From the NCBI GenBank assembly GCA_035079385.1, contig JAVHKY010000009.1:682001-746000 (forward strand): a stretch of DNA of 64,000 nt, given 5' to 3'. The number at the start of each line of letters is the position of its first letter. The first letter of the stretch is position 1. The notes beneath the pieces are model-generated. The model searched no databases. It was not told the origin of the DNA and saw only the letters and a program-made list of their open reading frames with translations. This DNA is from Aspidiotus rigidus. Lineage: Eukaryota > Arthropoda > Insecta > Hemiptera > Diaspididae. The position numbers were made by a program, and so were the translations under genes. Shown here in pieces: positions 44,290-57,173 of this stretch.

Positions 44290-46420
44290 AGACGTAGCGC
44301 GATTTTTTGGTAATCGATGTTCTCAGCTCCTTCCCACTCGAGTTTTACAAAAGTCATGGCGGGAGTCAAATATCAGGGATCGGTAATAGTTTCTAAGGTC
44401 AGTAGCAGCGGTAGTACAAGGACAGAAATTTTTTGGATAGAAAGGAATTTTCGCGAAGACAATCGCGTCATATTTCAAGACGTTGATGTGACCCGGAATT
44501 CCAGGAGACAGATGTAGAAGTGAGTGATAGTTATTGCAGGAATAAATTAATGGAATGATTTGAGAATTAGTTGAACGTGAGTTCAATATAGCCAGGAGAG
44601 ATGTAAGTGAGTCAGTTAGCAGTAGAAATTTCAGCTGGGGGTGAGGAGATACGACTGATTATGACTCCTTGGATCCAGTTTGTGTATTCTATTTTGGATC
44701 CAGATTTAGATCCGTTTGGTACAAGGGGGCTGGTGGGTTGTGAAATTGGTATAGAGATAATGTTCCTAATAAGTTGTTGGTGTATTATAGTGTTGTTAGT
44801 TCAGAGATTATCAGCTAGATCGATTTGGATATCTGGGAAAGGGGTTAGCTATGGAGAAGTGGATGATATGGCAGGGAGTAGATGGTTCAATTTGAGGTGT
44901 TTGAAATAGTTCCCCGGAATCCACATAAAAGAGACAGATGTAGAAGTGGATGATGGTGATTGCAGGAGTAAATGAAAGCGCTGATTTAGGGAATTAGTTG
45001 AATAAGAGACCTGTATATCCCGGAAAAATGAAAGTGAGTTAGTTAACACTAGAAATTTGAGCTGGGATAAGGAGAGATGGAGATGAGAAAGACAAGGGTG
45101 TATGGAGTTTAGTTTGGAGGAAATGGAGACAAAATTTTTTAATCAACGACTGATTTTGACTCCTTGGATCGAGTACGCGTATCCTAATTTAGGTCCAGAT
45201 TTAAAAAAGTTTGGTGGGTTGGAAAAAATTGGTTCTGAGATAATGTTCCAAATGAGTTGTCGGTATATAGTTTCGACCGAGTCGGATACTTGGGAGAGGG
45301 TTTAGCTACAGAGAAGTGGATGATATGATAGGGGGTAGTTGGTTCAACTTGAGGTGATTGAATAATTCAGTCTTAAGAAGAAGAATGAGAGAATTATGTC
45401 GGTAGAGTGCGGATGCATATAATGGAAGCTGAGTGAATTGAGCTGTGGATACAAGAAAATTGACAATGAGAGTTCGGAAGCGGCATCTGAGGGGAGGAGG
45501 AGTTACTAGCTTCAACGCAGACGCTGAGAGTTGGGCTAGATCGTTGTTAATTAGGGCTTGATTCACTTCAGAAGCGAATACATTGACTGACAGAAAAGAG
45601 TTGTAGGTTTATTGTTAACTTTGGTCGCAAAAACAATGGCGTCATGTTCCGAGAAGTTGACGTGACTCGGAATCCACAGGAAGGATATAGATGTAGAAAT
45701 TGATAATGGTGATTGCAGGAGTAAATGAATGCGAGTATTTGAGGAATTAGTTGTATAAGAGTCCTGTATAACCAGAAGAGATGAAAAAGAGTCAGTTAAC
45801 AATGGATATTTGAGCTGGGGTGAGAAAATGGAGATAAAGACTCGAGTACATGGCGTTTTGTTTGGTAGTGAAAATGAAGGCAGAATTTTTCAATCAACGA
45901 CTAATTATGACTCCGTACCCTGTTTTGGGTCCAAATTTAGATCCGTCAGTAGAGTAGGGCCGATGCGTCGGAAAATTGGTTTAGGGATAATGTTTCTAAT
46001 GGGTTGTCGGTATATAGTGTAGTGAGTTTGGAGATGATCAGCTAGATCGAGTCAGATATCTAGGGGAGAGGTCAGGTATGGAGAAATGGATGGTTGGTAG
46101 GGAGTAGATGGTTCAACTTGAGGTGATTGAATAATTCAGGTTCAAGAGGAGAGAATTATGTCGGCAGAGTGCGGGAGCGTAGATTGGAAGGTGAGTGAAT
46201 TAAACTGCGGATACAAGAAGATTGGCAGTGAGAGTTAATAAGCGGCATTTAGGAGTGGGGGGGGCAGCTTCAACGAAGATTCCGAGAGTAGGGCTAGATA
46301 CTTCAAAAGAGAATACATTGACAGACAGAAAAGAGTAGTGTGGTTTATAATGAAAGAAGAACAGATGATTTTGTAGAGTTTTTGCCTAGCATACTGGATA
46401 GTGGATCGAAGAGAAGACAG
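44290..46420 (+). repeat. Large degenerate tandem repeat, three units of up to ~750 bp
   Basis: A marker GAGTCAGTTAGCAGTAGAAA begins units at about 44608, 45033 (GAGTTAGTTAACACTAGAAA) and 45789 (GAGTCAGTTAACAATGGATA). It is preceded each time by a CGGAAT..CAGGA block with GATGTAGAAGT, TTGCAGGAGTAAATGAA and GAGGAATTAGTTG. Later shared words are TAGATGGTTCAACTTGAGGT and GAATACATTGACAGACAGAA. The last two units are about 735-756 bp long; the first is shorter by about 300 bp. Short frames (70-100 residues) open in each unit but are not conserved, so no coding function is supported. Confidence 0.65.
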
Positions 46421-46562
46421 TCGGATGGGTAAGAAAGTGTTAAGTGGGTGGTTACTGCCTAATATCAGGTGGGAATATGATCAGTAACGGGATGTGACCT
46501 TCTGTAGATTATCTCTTTTTTGGTGAATGGGGTGTCACTGGGACAAGTCGGGTGTTGACGAT

Positions 46563-46608
46563 TATTAATTAATTAATTAATTTATTTATTTATTTATTTA
46601 TTTATTTA
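46563..46608 (+). repeat. (ATTA)n / (TTTA)n microsatellite
   Basis: Several ATTA units pass into TTTA units, ending in AAAG at the edge of the next unique sequence. Confidence 0.9.
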
Positions 46609-46782
46609 AAGACTTGAAGTGCCGTTTAACAGCTGGAAGCCAATAATAGGACAATGAGTTCACAGTTAACAATTGGTTGATAAATATAGTTCTGTATTAC
46701 ATTGCGGACAGTAGGGTCACAAGTTAAGTGAGAGTAAATGTGTGCAGGTGTGGAAATGTTTGATTTTTATAGATCCAGCGAA

Positions 46783-46784
<2 letters not shown>

Positions 46785-46813
<29 letters not shown>

Positions 46814-46985
46814 TTTATTTTGATACTTTGACTATCTAATTACATGCGTAGATATTTAGAAGTATGCATCGATAGATACGCGATTTAGGATATTATGATA
46901 ATATACATTTTCTTAATTTAAAACAGTAGCCTATGCCGCTTAAGGCGGCGAGTTTCTAGCGTACTATCAAGGAGCATGATGGCTC
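46785..46985 (-). mobile_element. Poly(A) retro-insertion with AATAAA and 13-bp TSD
   Basis: GATCCAGCGAATT occurs at 46772-46784 and again at 46986-46998. Between them, read on the minus strand, lies about 175 bp of sequence ending AAAATAAATCTTT followed by roughly 25 A. A poly(A) signal about 10-15 nt before a poly(A) tract, bracketed by a long target duplication, is the signature of LINE-mediated retrotransposition of a Pol II transcript. It could be a 5'-truncated mRNA 3' UTR or a severely truncated LINE. No coding frame is recognised. The exact TSD and long A tract indicate recent insertion. Confidence 0.8.
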
Positions 46986-46999
46986 GATCCAGCGAATTG

Positions 47000-49900
47000 A
47001 GAAAATTTTTCAGGGTGTGGTATCAATCAGAGAACATACCGGAGAAGCATTGAGGATGAAAGAAAATATTAAAAAGATGGAGAGGGCCTCTCAAGGAGGG
47101 GCAGGGATCAGAGAATAGATAGGGTAACAGTTCAGAATGAGTAGTTGGACAGGTGAAGAGGGATCGTCGAACTTTAAGAAATGACAGGCCTCTGCCAGGA
47201 ACGTATAAGTGTTCCGTCCGAAGGACGGGAATTTCTGCTTGTCAATAAATCAATTTCAAAACTGTTTTCGATTTCTTACTTATATTCGTTCGCATTGAAC
47301 AGAGGCACTGCAGCTTGGCGATTGCCGAGTAGAAGAGAGTCGCCGAGGAGATTCTTCCAACACTAAAGTTATACCCGAAAGGTTCGATTTGGGTGTTGGA
47401 GGAAACAAAATGAATGCATACGCAACCCGCATCCACTCCACCATGGAGGACGGGCGGCATTGCACATGCGACTGAAGCGATCCTTCTTATTATTCTACAG
47501 CTACGGAGTAAATTTCTGTAGACACGAAAAATAATGCCACCGTACAATATAAGAAGAGAGTGAAAAATTAAGAGAATGAGGAAAAAGAAGAAGAATAGGC
47601 GGTGAATCTTCTTGATAGTAAAATAACAAAGTACGTTTCTCGATAGCAATCACCAGCCACGAAGTAAACCCCACTGAAACGGAAATGAATTGTATTTTCT
47701 CGTGTTTCAAAAATCGGTCATCATCATAAGCTACATTAGTATACTTTCTCTCAATCATCATCTTTACGCATTTATTTGCTGGCGAGTGGCGACCGTAATT
47801 ATGATCACGAAAAATCAAGAGGAAAAAAAATTGGTAATAATAATTAATTAATTTTTGGGGTTTTTGTAGGTTGTCAATCAGTCACTTTCTGTACGTCAAA
47901 CTTTAGCTCGTTTTGCAGTACACACGTACATCCAATTTGTCTCCACCGAGCCGATCATTTGCAGGCGTTCAGTGTTTGAACCGCAGAATAAGTGAGATGT
48001 CCAAGCTATTAGATGCTTGGTTATAATATCACGCAGGGAAACGCACTAAGCGACAGGTCGAGTTTTTTTGACCATACTCACTGTTCCAGTATGAGATAGT
48101 TGAGAGGCGATTGAATCTAATTTAAGTAGCTTATCGATCCCTGTGAGAATACAAAGGAAAACAATTCGATCATTTGTTGATACCTATTCAAAAGTTGAAA
48201 AATCGAAAGTTTCGGAAGTTTAAGAATGTGTTTTTGGTTTTCATAACAGATTTACATATTAACGAACAATTGAAATGTTCCTCTTATATTCCAATGCAGA
48301 ATTGTACGGCGACATGCGGATAATCGGTAATAACCATGTCACACTAAAATGTGATGAGAAAAGTTACGAAAGCCCGACTTACACTGAACGTACACATACG
48401 TATATGTGTACAACTTCAACTATTTATTCCCGTGGCAGGTTCTTTTAAAGATGAATTCTAAATTTCTGTGCTAGTAGATATAAGTAACCCAAAAGATTTC
48501 GCTATTTTCGTCGTTCATTACCTTTTTCACTCTAGAATTGAATGCCATTCGCACTTACCACGTTCTGTAATTCATTATGCAGTTGTCTGAATGATTTATC
48601 ATCGTCGATCCCTCAATCATGTAAATTATAGTCCTTCGTAAATTAGTGGACGTATCATGCATTCGTAGTACACGCACTGGCACATCACTTGCATCAGTCG
48701 TTCATTGAATGGGATCTAGTTTTTCCTTCAATTCTACGTAGCCGCTACAAGTAGAACCTATTGAACGAACAAATGTGCACACATTTGCCTGATGACTATC
48801 GTGAAAAGGCTGTTCCACACTATGTGCGCTATTCGAACCGGGCAGCGCTAGCGTCGTGCAAAATTCTTGAATTTTTTAAAATCTCTCAAAAATATCTTCA
48901 TCTGAAAGAAAATTTTCCGCTCTTCAATTTTGATCCTTACAAGTACACGCCTAAATTCATTAGTTTTGGAGAAATTGAAAAAAAATTAAAAAATCACCTT
49001 TAGTTTTAACTCATGATCACCGTTCGCTCATCAGTACTTTCCACATTATTTTACACAGGCGATGCTAGCGAATCTACAATATGCCCGGTCCGAATAGAGA
49101 GGCCGCAGTATCACGGCATGTGATTTTCTGTTACGTCAAGTTGCATCATTTTAAGAGATAACGCGAGTGAATTCGAAGTTCAGGTACACGTATTCACGTA
49201 TACAGGAGTTACAAGTTAATGGCCATCCATTGCGTCGTCTCGTTTACATGAAAAATTCATCCCGGCGTACATTTTATGTACTCAAATTCAACGATACCTG
49301 ATTTGTTGAAATAAGACGAGAAAATTACTGTGAACTTACCCTTCAAACTCGCGTCACGGCAAACTTTCAGTGTACTCGCACTAGCTTTGCGTGCACAATA
49401 TTTTCGTGCGGTAAAATGCAAACAAGAATTATGATTAACGAACCGAAAATAGTATAAGAATATAATTACATATTATAATAATATTGGAATATTAATTATT
49501 TAGGAGTAGAATACAGCTATGAAAACCTGAGACAAGACGCAGTCGCAATTGGATGAATCTCGTGAAAAACATAAGCCAAATATTGCACTATTGTCAACGA
49601 ACTTTACTCCAACGTCCGATGAAAGCATTAGAACTTCAGAGTTTTGAGAAGAGACGTTGCGCAGTGTCTCCAGAATAAATATGAGGACAATAGTGGAAAA
49701 TATCTTCAGTAAACGAAATAGTTTGTATAGAATATGTACAATATTCTGTCCTACTCGTAGGAATTCTTCTGAAAAGATAAGTATTTAATAATGAATTTAA
49801 ATGAATTTTTATTATTGATTACATACCGCAAAATTTTGAAAATGATGGCGCAAGCGCTTTCAACAAAACTGTCAATAACGAGCTCAATAATTAAACAGAG

Positions 49901-50420
49901 AAATTAGAAAAAAGGAGAAGGAAAAAAAGCTTTAGCAGCGCGAAAGCACAATCGACTTTTCCTATCTTATTTTACTACATCTCTAGGCCTACTTCTTTTT
50001 TCCATTTTCTTCATTATTATTGGCTACATTATATTACTTAATTGTTTTCGTTACCAACAACAAATAAACTTTGTTTTCTAAAATGAGCACATTTTCAAAG
50101 CTCTCCCAGTATTATTTTCATTCATCAGTTATCTACACCCGAATACCCCCCTAAAGAACTATTATTCACAAAGAAATAAAAATGGAATCATTCGTTAAGA
50201 ACGGCAAAATGACATCGTTTTCCAATACAAGTTTATTTTCAAAACTTGCCAAGCATTATTTTATGATTCAATCTTGTATACTGATAATACACAACTTACA
50301 ACATGCCACAGCTAACTCGTCATAGTTACGACTGGAATCGCAAATAACCTTGATAGGAATTTTTATCGGGGTTCAATTTTTCGGTAGGCGAAGAAGTAAT
50401 GATATCATAATATGAAAAAG
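47000..50420. other. No gene recognised
   Basis: A long AT-rich stretch. Open frames such as 47242-47649 (-) and 48761-49003 (+, 80 residues) lack family motifs and splice support. No RNA gene or strong repeat was seen. Confidence 0.42.
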
Positions 50421-50431
50421 GGAGCGAAACC

Positions 50432-51742
50432 GCATGTATATTAATTGCAGTGAACACGAAAATATAATGAGCGCGAAAAAAATGAAATTACGTATAACAG
50501 GAATGATTCAACGCAATATAAATATTGTAAAAAAAAAAAAAAAAAAAAAAAAGACATTACCTATAGAAAACGTAAAGTTACATTTTTGAAGTTTGACATT
50601 TATTGGGGAAATATTAAAATGCACGCGAACAAAAATAATTTTGATCGCGAAAAAAGACGTGTACGGTAAAAAAAATACATACACCACGATTTTAAAAGAT
50701 GTTCACAGCGATAGTACCTAAACTAGAATTTTAATTAAATTTAGAGGAATGCGAAATATTATGTTTAGTAAATTTTTTGCTTCGATACCTAATTCTTTTA
50801 TTTTTTCTCCTCCATTCAAAGATTCAAAGAACTTTCAATCGAGAGTACATTTATTACAAGTTCTAGCTCGCCTTTTACTTCTTGCCCTGTATAAATACAT
50901 GGTTATCATTGTAATCGACGAGTACGTGTTTACGATTATCTCTAACTTGCAAATGATCCCGTTGCAAATCTGTATCGAACGGTATATTAGTGAGCGATTG
51001 AGAATCGTGCAGTCCTTCAAAGAATTACCAGTGAAGACACAAACTACTTTGTAGCTTCCTTCTCTGATGAAAAAACACCTTAATAGTATTGATACGATTT
51101 GCCAAGTTATGGCCAGATACACTGAAAGGAGTTATTCAATGGATTACAAGGATTTACTCCTCGTTGTAATCCATTGAGTACACCTCCTTCCAGGGACACC
51201 CCTAATGCTAAACTGCTGAGTGCTTTGAGAAGCAACAAAGGAAGTGGAGAACCTTCCAAAGCTTCAAAGACATGAATTTCGGTATTTGGGTACTATTTTT
51301 GTACTCATCGCGTCTCTTCTTTTCCAAGGAAGAGGAGTGCAGGAATGAAGATTTGCTTAAAATCAATTGAAGTACTACCGGCGGCAAAACACATCTACTA
51401 GGACAAAAATATGAATCCGGGCGTCCTTCAAAAGCCAAGCGCGCACTTCTTACCCATTGAGGAGACCCTATCGATTTAATTTTAACATATTTCATATTTT
51501 TAGTCGATGTTCATAAAAAAATTTTTAAAAAAGTACTAATTGTTGTATTTATTTTCACGTTTGTATTTTGTTTCACGTTTGTAATGTATTCTATCGCGTG
51601 CCTTTTTATTTTACTTCTTGAATTCATTCATTTTCGTGTTCAAATTTCTTTGTACTGTATTGAGCAAACATTATTTTTCTCCGTAAAAGCATATATTTTT
51701 TGCGCGATTATTTGTTTTTTTCGCGTGCCAAAAAATACATGC
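50432..51742. mobile_element. Possible MULE deletion derivative with diverged TIRs
   Basis: The left GCATGTATATTAATTGCAGTGAA..GAGCGCGAAAAAAAT resembles the inverse of the right end (GCATGTATTTTTTGGCACGCGAA..ATCGCGCAAAAAAT, read inward from 51742). GCACGCGAA and ATCGCGA words repeat inside both ends. A plus-strand SWIM-transposase tail lies near the right end, as expected for the 3' end of a MULE. No matching target duplication was seen, so the boundaries are provisional. A 25-nt poly-A run lies at 50529-50553. Confidence 0.4.
51285..51460 (+). pseudogene. SWIM-type MULE transposase tail (plus strand)
   Basis: In one frame a degenerate zinc region (FCTHRV...) leads to SAGMKICLKSIEVLPAAKHI. 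In a neighbouring frame LGQKYESGRPSKAKRALL ends at TGA 51458-51460. The tail matches the conserved C-terminus at 12905 and 51750. The SWIM cysteines are largely lost. Family assignment rests on the LGQK..SGRP.KAK.AL motif. Confidence 0.6.
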
Positions 51743-51749
51743 CTCTTTA

Positions 51750-52120
51750 TTAAACCAATAAAGCTTTCGTAGTCAGCCGTGGTCTGCCTTTTTTACGCTT
51801 TTGGCCTAATGGAATCTGCTGCTTAGCAGTGGTTGGCACGACAACTCTCTTCAGGCGAATCTGCATTCCCAAAGAGTGCTTGCCTATCATCTTCTTGAAG
51901 AAAATTGGACACGTGCAACTCGCGTCCTCAGCACTCATTTCTATTTTACAAATGCGTGATCGCCACGTCTTAAACTTTTCAAGCGTCTCTCACTTGCCTC
52001 GCTCCCTTTCAAATTTTTGTACAAGATCAGGCGACTTTTCACTCCGCAACTTTGAAGAAATAACAAAGAATACCGATGTATCCTCTTGTTTCCTCTCAAA
52101 AACCTTTTGATTCTGTGCTG
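51750..52120 (-). pseudogene. SWIM-type MULE transposase tail (minus strand)
   Basis: FKTWRSRICKIEMSAEDAS leads to CTCPIFFKKMIGKHSLGMQI, a SWIM motif in which the third Cys is Gly. The tail LGQKRKKGRPRLTTKALLV ends at a stop at 51750-51752. One in-frame stop lies near 51990; upstream residues to about 52120 resemble the pre-SWIM linker. It faces the plus-strand tail at 51285-51460 tail to tail, about 290 bp apart. Confidence 0.68.
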
Positions 52121-52229
52121 CCCACTGAAGGCGTCTGTCCACTGTTGTAAAGATATTATAGGCATCGTCGAAAAAGGATTGAAGTCAACAACAAAGGGGT
52201 CACTACGTCCCGAATACAATATCACTAAA

Positions 52230-52818
52230 GCGGTGGCGTAATAGAGGAACTGGAATAGAGGAAGACAAGCTCGGATAGTACGTTACTTTTGCTGTGATTT
52301 AGTAGGTACAGCCAAGCGAGGCATTAAAGACGCGTGTACTGTTAAAAGGGATTGTTTCGGGTGTTCGTGTGGTTCTTGTAATCGGCTACTCAACTGAGTA
52401 CAATCTCTTTTAATGACGTTTAACCATAAAATTTAAGAACGAATTAATTCTGAGTCTTTTGTCGAAGAAACTCTCCAGTTCTGTCTCGCTTGTCACAGAA
52501 AAATTAAAGTTTCGTGTCGACAGATAGTAGTCTCATATCTTGAGGTGATATAGTAGCAAACAATGAGGATAGTTCATCCAGCTACCTCATCGGATACCTA
52601 TACCGACTTATCGACGCTTTCTAAAAATGCTACTTGAAAATGCTAGCCTTTACCGATATAGACGTTACGAATATTACTGACCACCAACTAGATACAGTAG
52701 CTCAAGATGTAAGACTTTACTGGCCACCAAATCAAAACTGTAAAGTTTAGCCTATAAAAGCAGGTGCACGGCATACTGCAACTCACTTCTATTATTACGA
52801 AAATCGTTTACAGTGGAA

Positions 52819-52869
<51 letters not shown>

Positions 52870-53395
52870 TTTTTCGACGTGTCTCTTGAAATTTTAGTTT
52901 TCTCTTTTTTCTTTTTTCTAACGTCTAATTTTCTGGACGCTGACTAGTTGACGAACTCACTCGCTCTGAGCTTGTTCGTCTCTCCCTTCTCTAGTATGGT
53001 TGAACAACACTTTTGGTATAAAACATTGATTTTATCGGTTACATTAAATCGATTTCACCGCTCATATTTACTTTTGATGCCTCTTTATCGGTCGTGATGG
53101 TATAACACCCTCTCAACTATAGTATTTCTTAAATTAGTATGTTAGTCTGACTACCAGGTGCACTCACTCACTCCGCTCGTGCTCGTTCACATTCATTCTC
53201 AGCTTAGTATAATTTTGGTATACTATATAGTGTACATTAAGTTGCATAATTCACTCGCTGCAATCATTCGCTTGAAAAATCCACCCTTCTCTCCCTCTCC
53301 CTCTCTCTCTCTGACCCTAGTTTACTATATATTAGAGGAATGTTGGTCTAAGTATAGCTGAGTCTAGTTCAACCTAATGTATTATGGGTTGACTT
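52230..53395. other. No gene recognised; (TC)n at 52824-52861
   Basis: A long (TC)n microsatellite lies at about 52824-52861. A short inverted repeat, TTAAAAGGGATTGT (52337-52350) versus ACAATCTCTTTTAA (52398-52411), is also present. No coding seen. Confidence 0.5.
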
Positions 53396-53398
53396 ATA

Positions 53399-53659
53399 TG
53401 TACGGCGACCAGACGTACTACTTTTGGTAGTACAGTACTTATTTTTAGCCTGATGTACTATCACAAAATTTCTACTACCACGGGTACTACTTCTGAAGAA
53501 TATGAAGTTTCGGTCTCGGAGACGTCGGCGTTACAAGTGGAAAATTTAAAGGATACAATGCAGGTCTACATAAATTTCGACGTCACCTGCCAAAAAATGC
53601 AGGAATTTCTGTTATCAAGAGAGGACCTTCTGAAGGAAATCCACAGCTCCGGAAAATGA
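53399..53659 (+). CDS. Unidentified short ORF or terminal exon
   Basis: An open stretch ends at 53657-53659. From ATG 53453 it encodes TTTGTTSEEYEVSVSE, then LQVENLKDTMQVYINFDVTC and MQEFLLSREDLLKEIHS, a helical, coiled-coil-like and charged composition unlike the random frames nearby. A possible acceptor (TACTTATTTTTAG) lies just before the ATG. No family is recognised. It could be a terminal exon or a mobile-element fragment. Confidence 0.27.
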   Translation, partial: CTATRRTTFGSTVLIFSLMYYHKISTTTGTTSEEYEVSVSETSALQVENLKDTMQVYINFDVTCQKMQEFLLSREDLLKEIHSSGK

Positions 53660-54370
53660 TATGTTTAATTTAATTTTTAAACTTTTTCATGCATAATTTT
53701 TTCTTCGGTTCCAATCGTACTACTTTCTCGAAAAGAATCTGGTCACCGTACCTATATGGTAGCGAAAGTCAACATTTTTCCAAGTCTCTAGAGTGAAGCC
53801 TAGTATTTTATGTTACGCTGGCATAGCCTAGTATACTCCATAATATTTGGTCTTGAAAATTTGAATGACCTGGTACAAAAATTGATGAGGGCGCAATCTT
53901 CACCATTTCTTCCTTCTCAGCTGATTTCATTTGAAATATTGATATGGAGTTACTAAGAGCCTGTCATTAGGGCTATGAGCTCAGCGGTGTTATTAAGTTT
54001 AGATGTGAGAAAAGGAATTTGATTGTTGGAGGAATTGAAAGATGTTGAGGACAGTTGGAGAGCCGTCTAATAGTTCTTCTACGTGATTGTGGGGGATAAG
54101 TCAGGTGTTCGAGAGTGAGACTAATTTAGGACAGGAAAAGATATTGAATAATTTTTTCAACAATTATTCAGTATTAAAGTGCCGTAATACGAAAATGAAC
54201 GTTAACCACGTTAACCCACGTGTTTCTGTGAGTAGGAAAAGATATGTTGAATCATTGGGGGGGGGGGAGGGAGGATCAGGATCGCAATGAGAGTATGAGA
54301 GTGGTATAAGATGAGTGATGAGATGGTTGTGTGTGTGTGTGTGTGTGTGAGGCTAATGATCATAATTTCT
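53660..54370. other. No gene recognised
   Basis: A run of G lies at 54258-54266 and a (GT)n run at 54328-54349. CAACATTTTTCCAAGTC (53770) resembles the 8-9 kb repeat family. Confidence 0.45.
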
Positions 54371-54374
54371 TCTC

Positions 54375-54610
54375 TGCGAGTAAATTCATTTGAGGCGTCT
54401 TGGAGGATGGGAATATTTTCAATTTGAAATAGCTTATTTGAATGAGATTTAAGGTTAGACCAATGAGGAAACCAGGCATGGATGATGTATTCCTGAATGT
54501 CTAATTGGAGAACTCGCCGATGGGTGACTGGTCGCTGTTTGGCTGCTTTTTCGATTTTTTCGTTCCTTGGGATGCTTTTGAGCTGGCCAGGTACCCCTGA
54601 TGAAGATTAT
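54375..54610 (+). repeat. Dispersed repeat family, copy 2 of 3
   Basis: ATTTTCAATTTGAAATAGCT, GAATGAGATTTAAGG, AACCAGGC and GGGTGACTGGTCGCTGTTTGG parallel copy 1 at 10850-11170 in the same order. Confidence 0.55.
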
Positions 54611-54614
54611 TAAA

Positions 54615-57165
54615 ATAGAGTTTGAGAAAAAGGTAGCGATGAGAGGGTGAATACAATTTATAAGAGGATGAAGAGAGGAGTGATTGGGAATAACATTAAA
54701 TGATACTAGGGAATCGGAGATGATGAAGAATGAATTACGAGTAGAGGAAAGAGAGATGGTAAGAATGAGTGAATCTTATTGAGCGAACGATTTATAGAAA
54801 CAGTTGGAATGCTGAAGATAGAATTTTAGCACAAATAATGCTTAATTGCAAGTAGAGGTGAAAAATCGTGTGTTGCTTATGCGGCAGCGTAAGTTTTGTT
54901 TTTTCTTTCCTCTTGATTTTCAAAAGGAAAGTAACTGCAACATGATACAATAATTTGGTCCATTTTTCGCACCTAATTTATTGCGACGTACGCTAATGAA
55001 GATCGAAATTCTTTCGAAAAGTTTCCCGTGGCATCAATTGTCTGTATGAAGGGCATGAAAAGAACAGATACCAGTAACATAATCATTCTGCCGACGCGAT
55101 GTATATTATTTCACAATTAATCTCTTCTTCGGATTTTGGTTCTTGTTCGCCCGTGTGAGTATTTGAAATATTTTCTGATGATTGAAGGTGATGAAGGGCG
55201 ATCGGATACCGATACCGCGTGAACATATTTTTTTGTTGGCCAAGAATGTATTATTTTGAAATCTGATCTAATAGACGAGATCGACCCAAGACGACGCTGG
55301 GGACCGGGTCTTACCCGTAGTATCTCGCGTGATATGACGTGACGTCACGGTTCGGTGGCATGTTCGCGAATGAGTATCGTGAGAATTTTAACTAGATATA
55401 AAAGCTGTGAAAATGATATTGCATCGTGGTCGATGTAAAGTATGACGGTGCGCGGAGCTGAATTACCAAATGAAAACTGGGTAATAATTTTTGAGCTATT
55501 TGCACAGTCTCCAGCGTCGGCGACGGTGGTAACGCAAATTACTCCGAATTCTCGCCCTTCTGCGCGAAAGAAGGAGGAGTGTTCTTTACGGGCGTATGCA
55601 AATGCGCAAATGCGTGTATGTTTTATATCACGGTTGAAAATGTAACGCGATCAGATGCTGGTCAAAAGAAGTGCCAGAATGTTTGTTTGTGGTCACACAC
55701 ATGGAAACTACGACGGCTTCTCTTGCGTGATGCAGAGGAGGTATTTATTATTAGCTGGTGGTATTTTATAGCTAAGTACGTTATTATAACTTAATTCCGA
55801 TACTCGTTCGACTTGAGAGACCTTCGCGCACTCTAAATATTGTTGTTCATTCATTTATAACTGGTTCAGCGCGACACAAAATACCGCATTTCATCTCAGC
55901 AGTAGCTTTCTGGCTCGTAAATATTAAAATTGTTTGAAAGAAGAAACGAGTATATCACAAAGCAAAGAGAGAGAAACGGAGATGGGTGACATATACAGAA
56001 ATAATGACGGGAATAATAAGTCGAGATTACTCGATCTTGCGATCTAAAGGTACATACCTTTATTGTATATTTGTATACGTGCCTATTTGTAAGTACCTAT
56101 TAGTTATATATACAAATATTGCATTAAAAGGATGAAATGAAAACTGGTATTTTTAGACAACCTAAGCGGTATGGAGTTTTGTTTACTAAAATACACGTAC
56201 GTATATTTAGGTATATAATATACAAATGAACACATATATGCGTACAGGTGTTTTATATCGCTGATAAACAGTATTGTGGTGACTACATTAATAAGTGAGA
56301 CTTCGTATGATAGGATGAAGTTACTATACACGCAGGAAAAGAAAGACTAGACTCGGCGACTGAATTGTGAAATAAAGTGATCATCGTACGAAAGAGATAT
56401 TATAATTTTTACGCGTTCGGTGCCAACAACTAATGCTACTGCTACCAATATTTTTATCTGCCAGCCAGCCCAAGTTTATGGAAGATACTCACATTATTTA
56501 TATTATAGTATACGTGCATAAATAATTTAAAAAATTCCTAATGGAAATGTGTACGTACAATTATGGATATTCGTCGCATCACCGATGAACCAAAATTATT
56601 GAATTGAGTGATTGGGTGTAGGCCTACTGCTTTCTTCGTCTCACGCGTTATAACTCCGGCACCATACTGTTCAACATCACGGTTACAACTTTAAGAATAA
56701 AAATCTCACTTCACTGGACGACGAATTTATACATAGAGAAAATTTTAACAATTTTTTGTCCAAAATTTTAATCTCCGCAATTTTTTTATCTTAACGTAGA
56801 ACCTTCAAACAGTCGATTGCCCCTGGTGGTTGAACGTTTGGATGAATGTGTCATTAAAATATTGTCTACGTATTGCAGCTTTACCCTCGCTAATTAAAGT
56901 TTGGACACGCATCACCATGATTTTTCTTTTTTTCTTTTTCTTTCTCTTTCTCTTTCCCTCGATCACACATGATGATGCCAAGGAAACAATGGGAAGAAAC
57001 TTGTATCTTTATTTATAAAACTGTAACCTCCAAATAGCATAACTAGTATAGCTATGTATAATGTAGGTAAAAATTCTCATTATTGAATACCAGACACGAA
57101 TCATCGGTACCCGATCGGATAGCTTTCTACAGTTTTCAATGTTCAATGCTAATAATATTATTGAA
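54615..57165. other. No gene recognised
   Basis: A slightly CpG-richer patch lies at 55280-55580, with an open 67-codon frame from 55442 lacking known motifs. (TTTC)n-like sequence lies at 56926-56955. Confidence 0.4.
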
Positions 57166-57173
57166 AAATTAAA

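Noticed and set aside
48761..49003. 80-residue plus-strand ORF as a gene
   Set aside because: No family motif, splice signal or composition bias distinguishing it from chance frames.
50432..51742. Firm MULE boundaries at 50432 and 51742
   Set aside because: The inverted ends are weak and AT-rich and no 9-bp duplication was found, so it is kept only as a low-confidence element.
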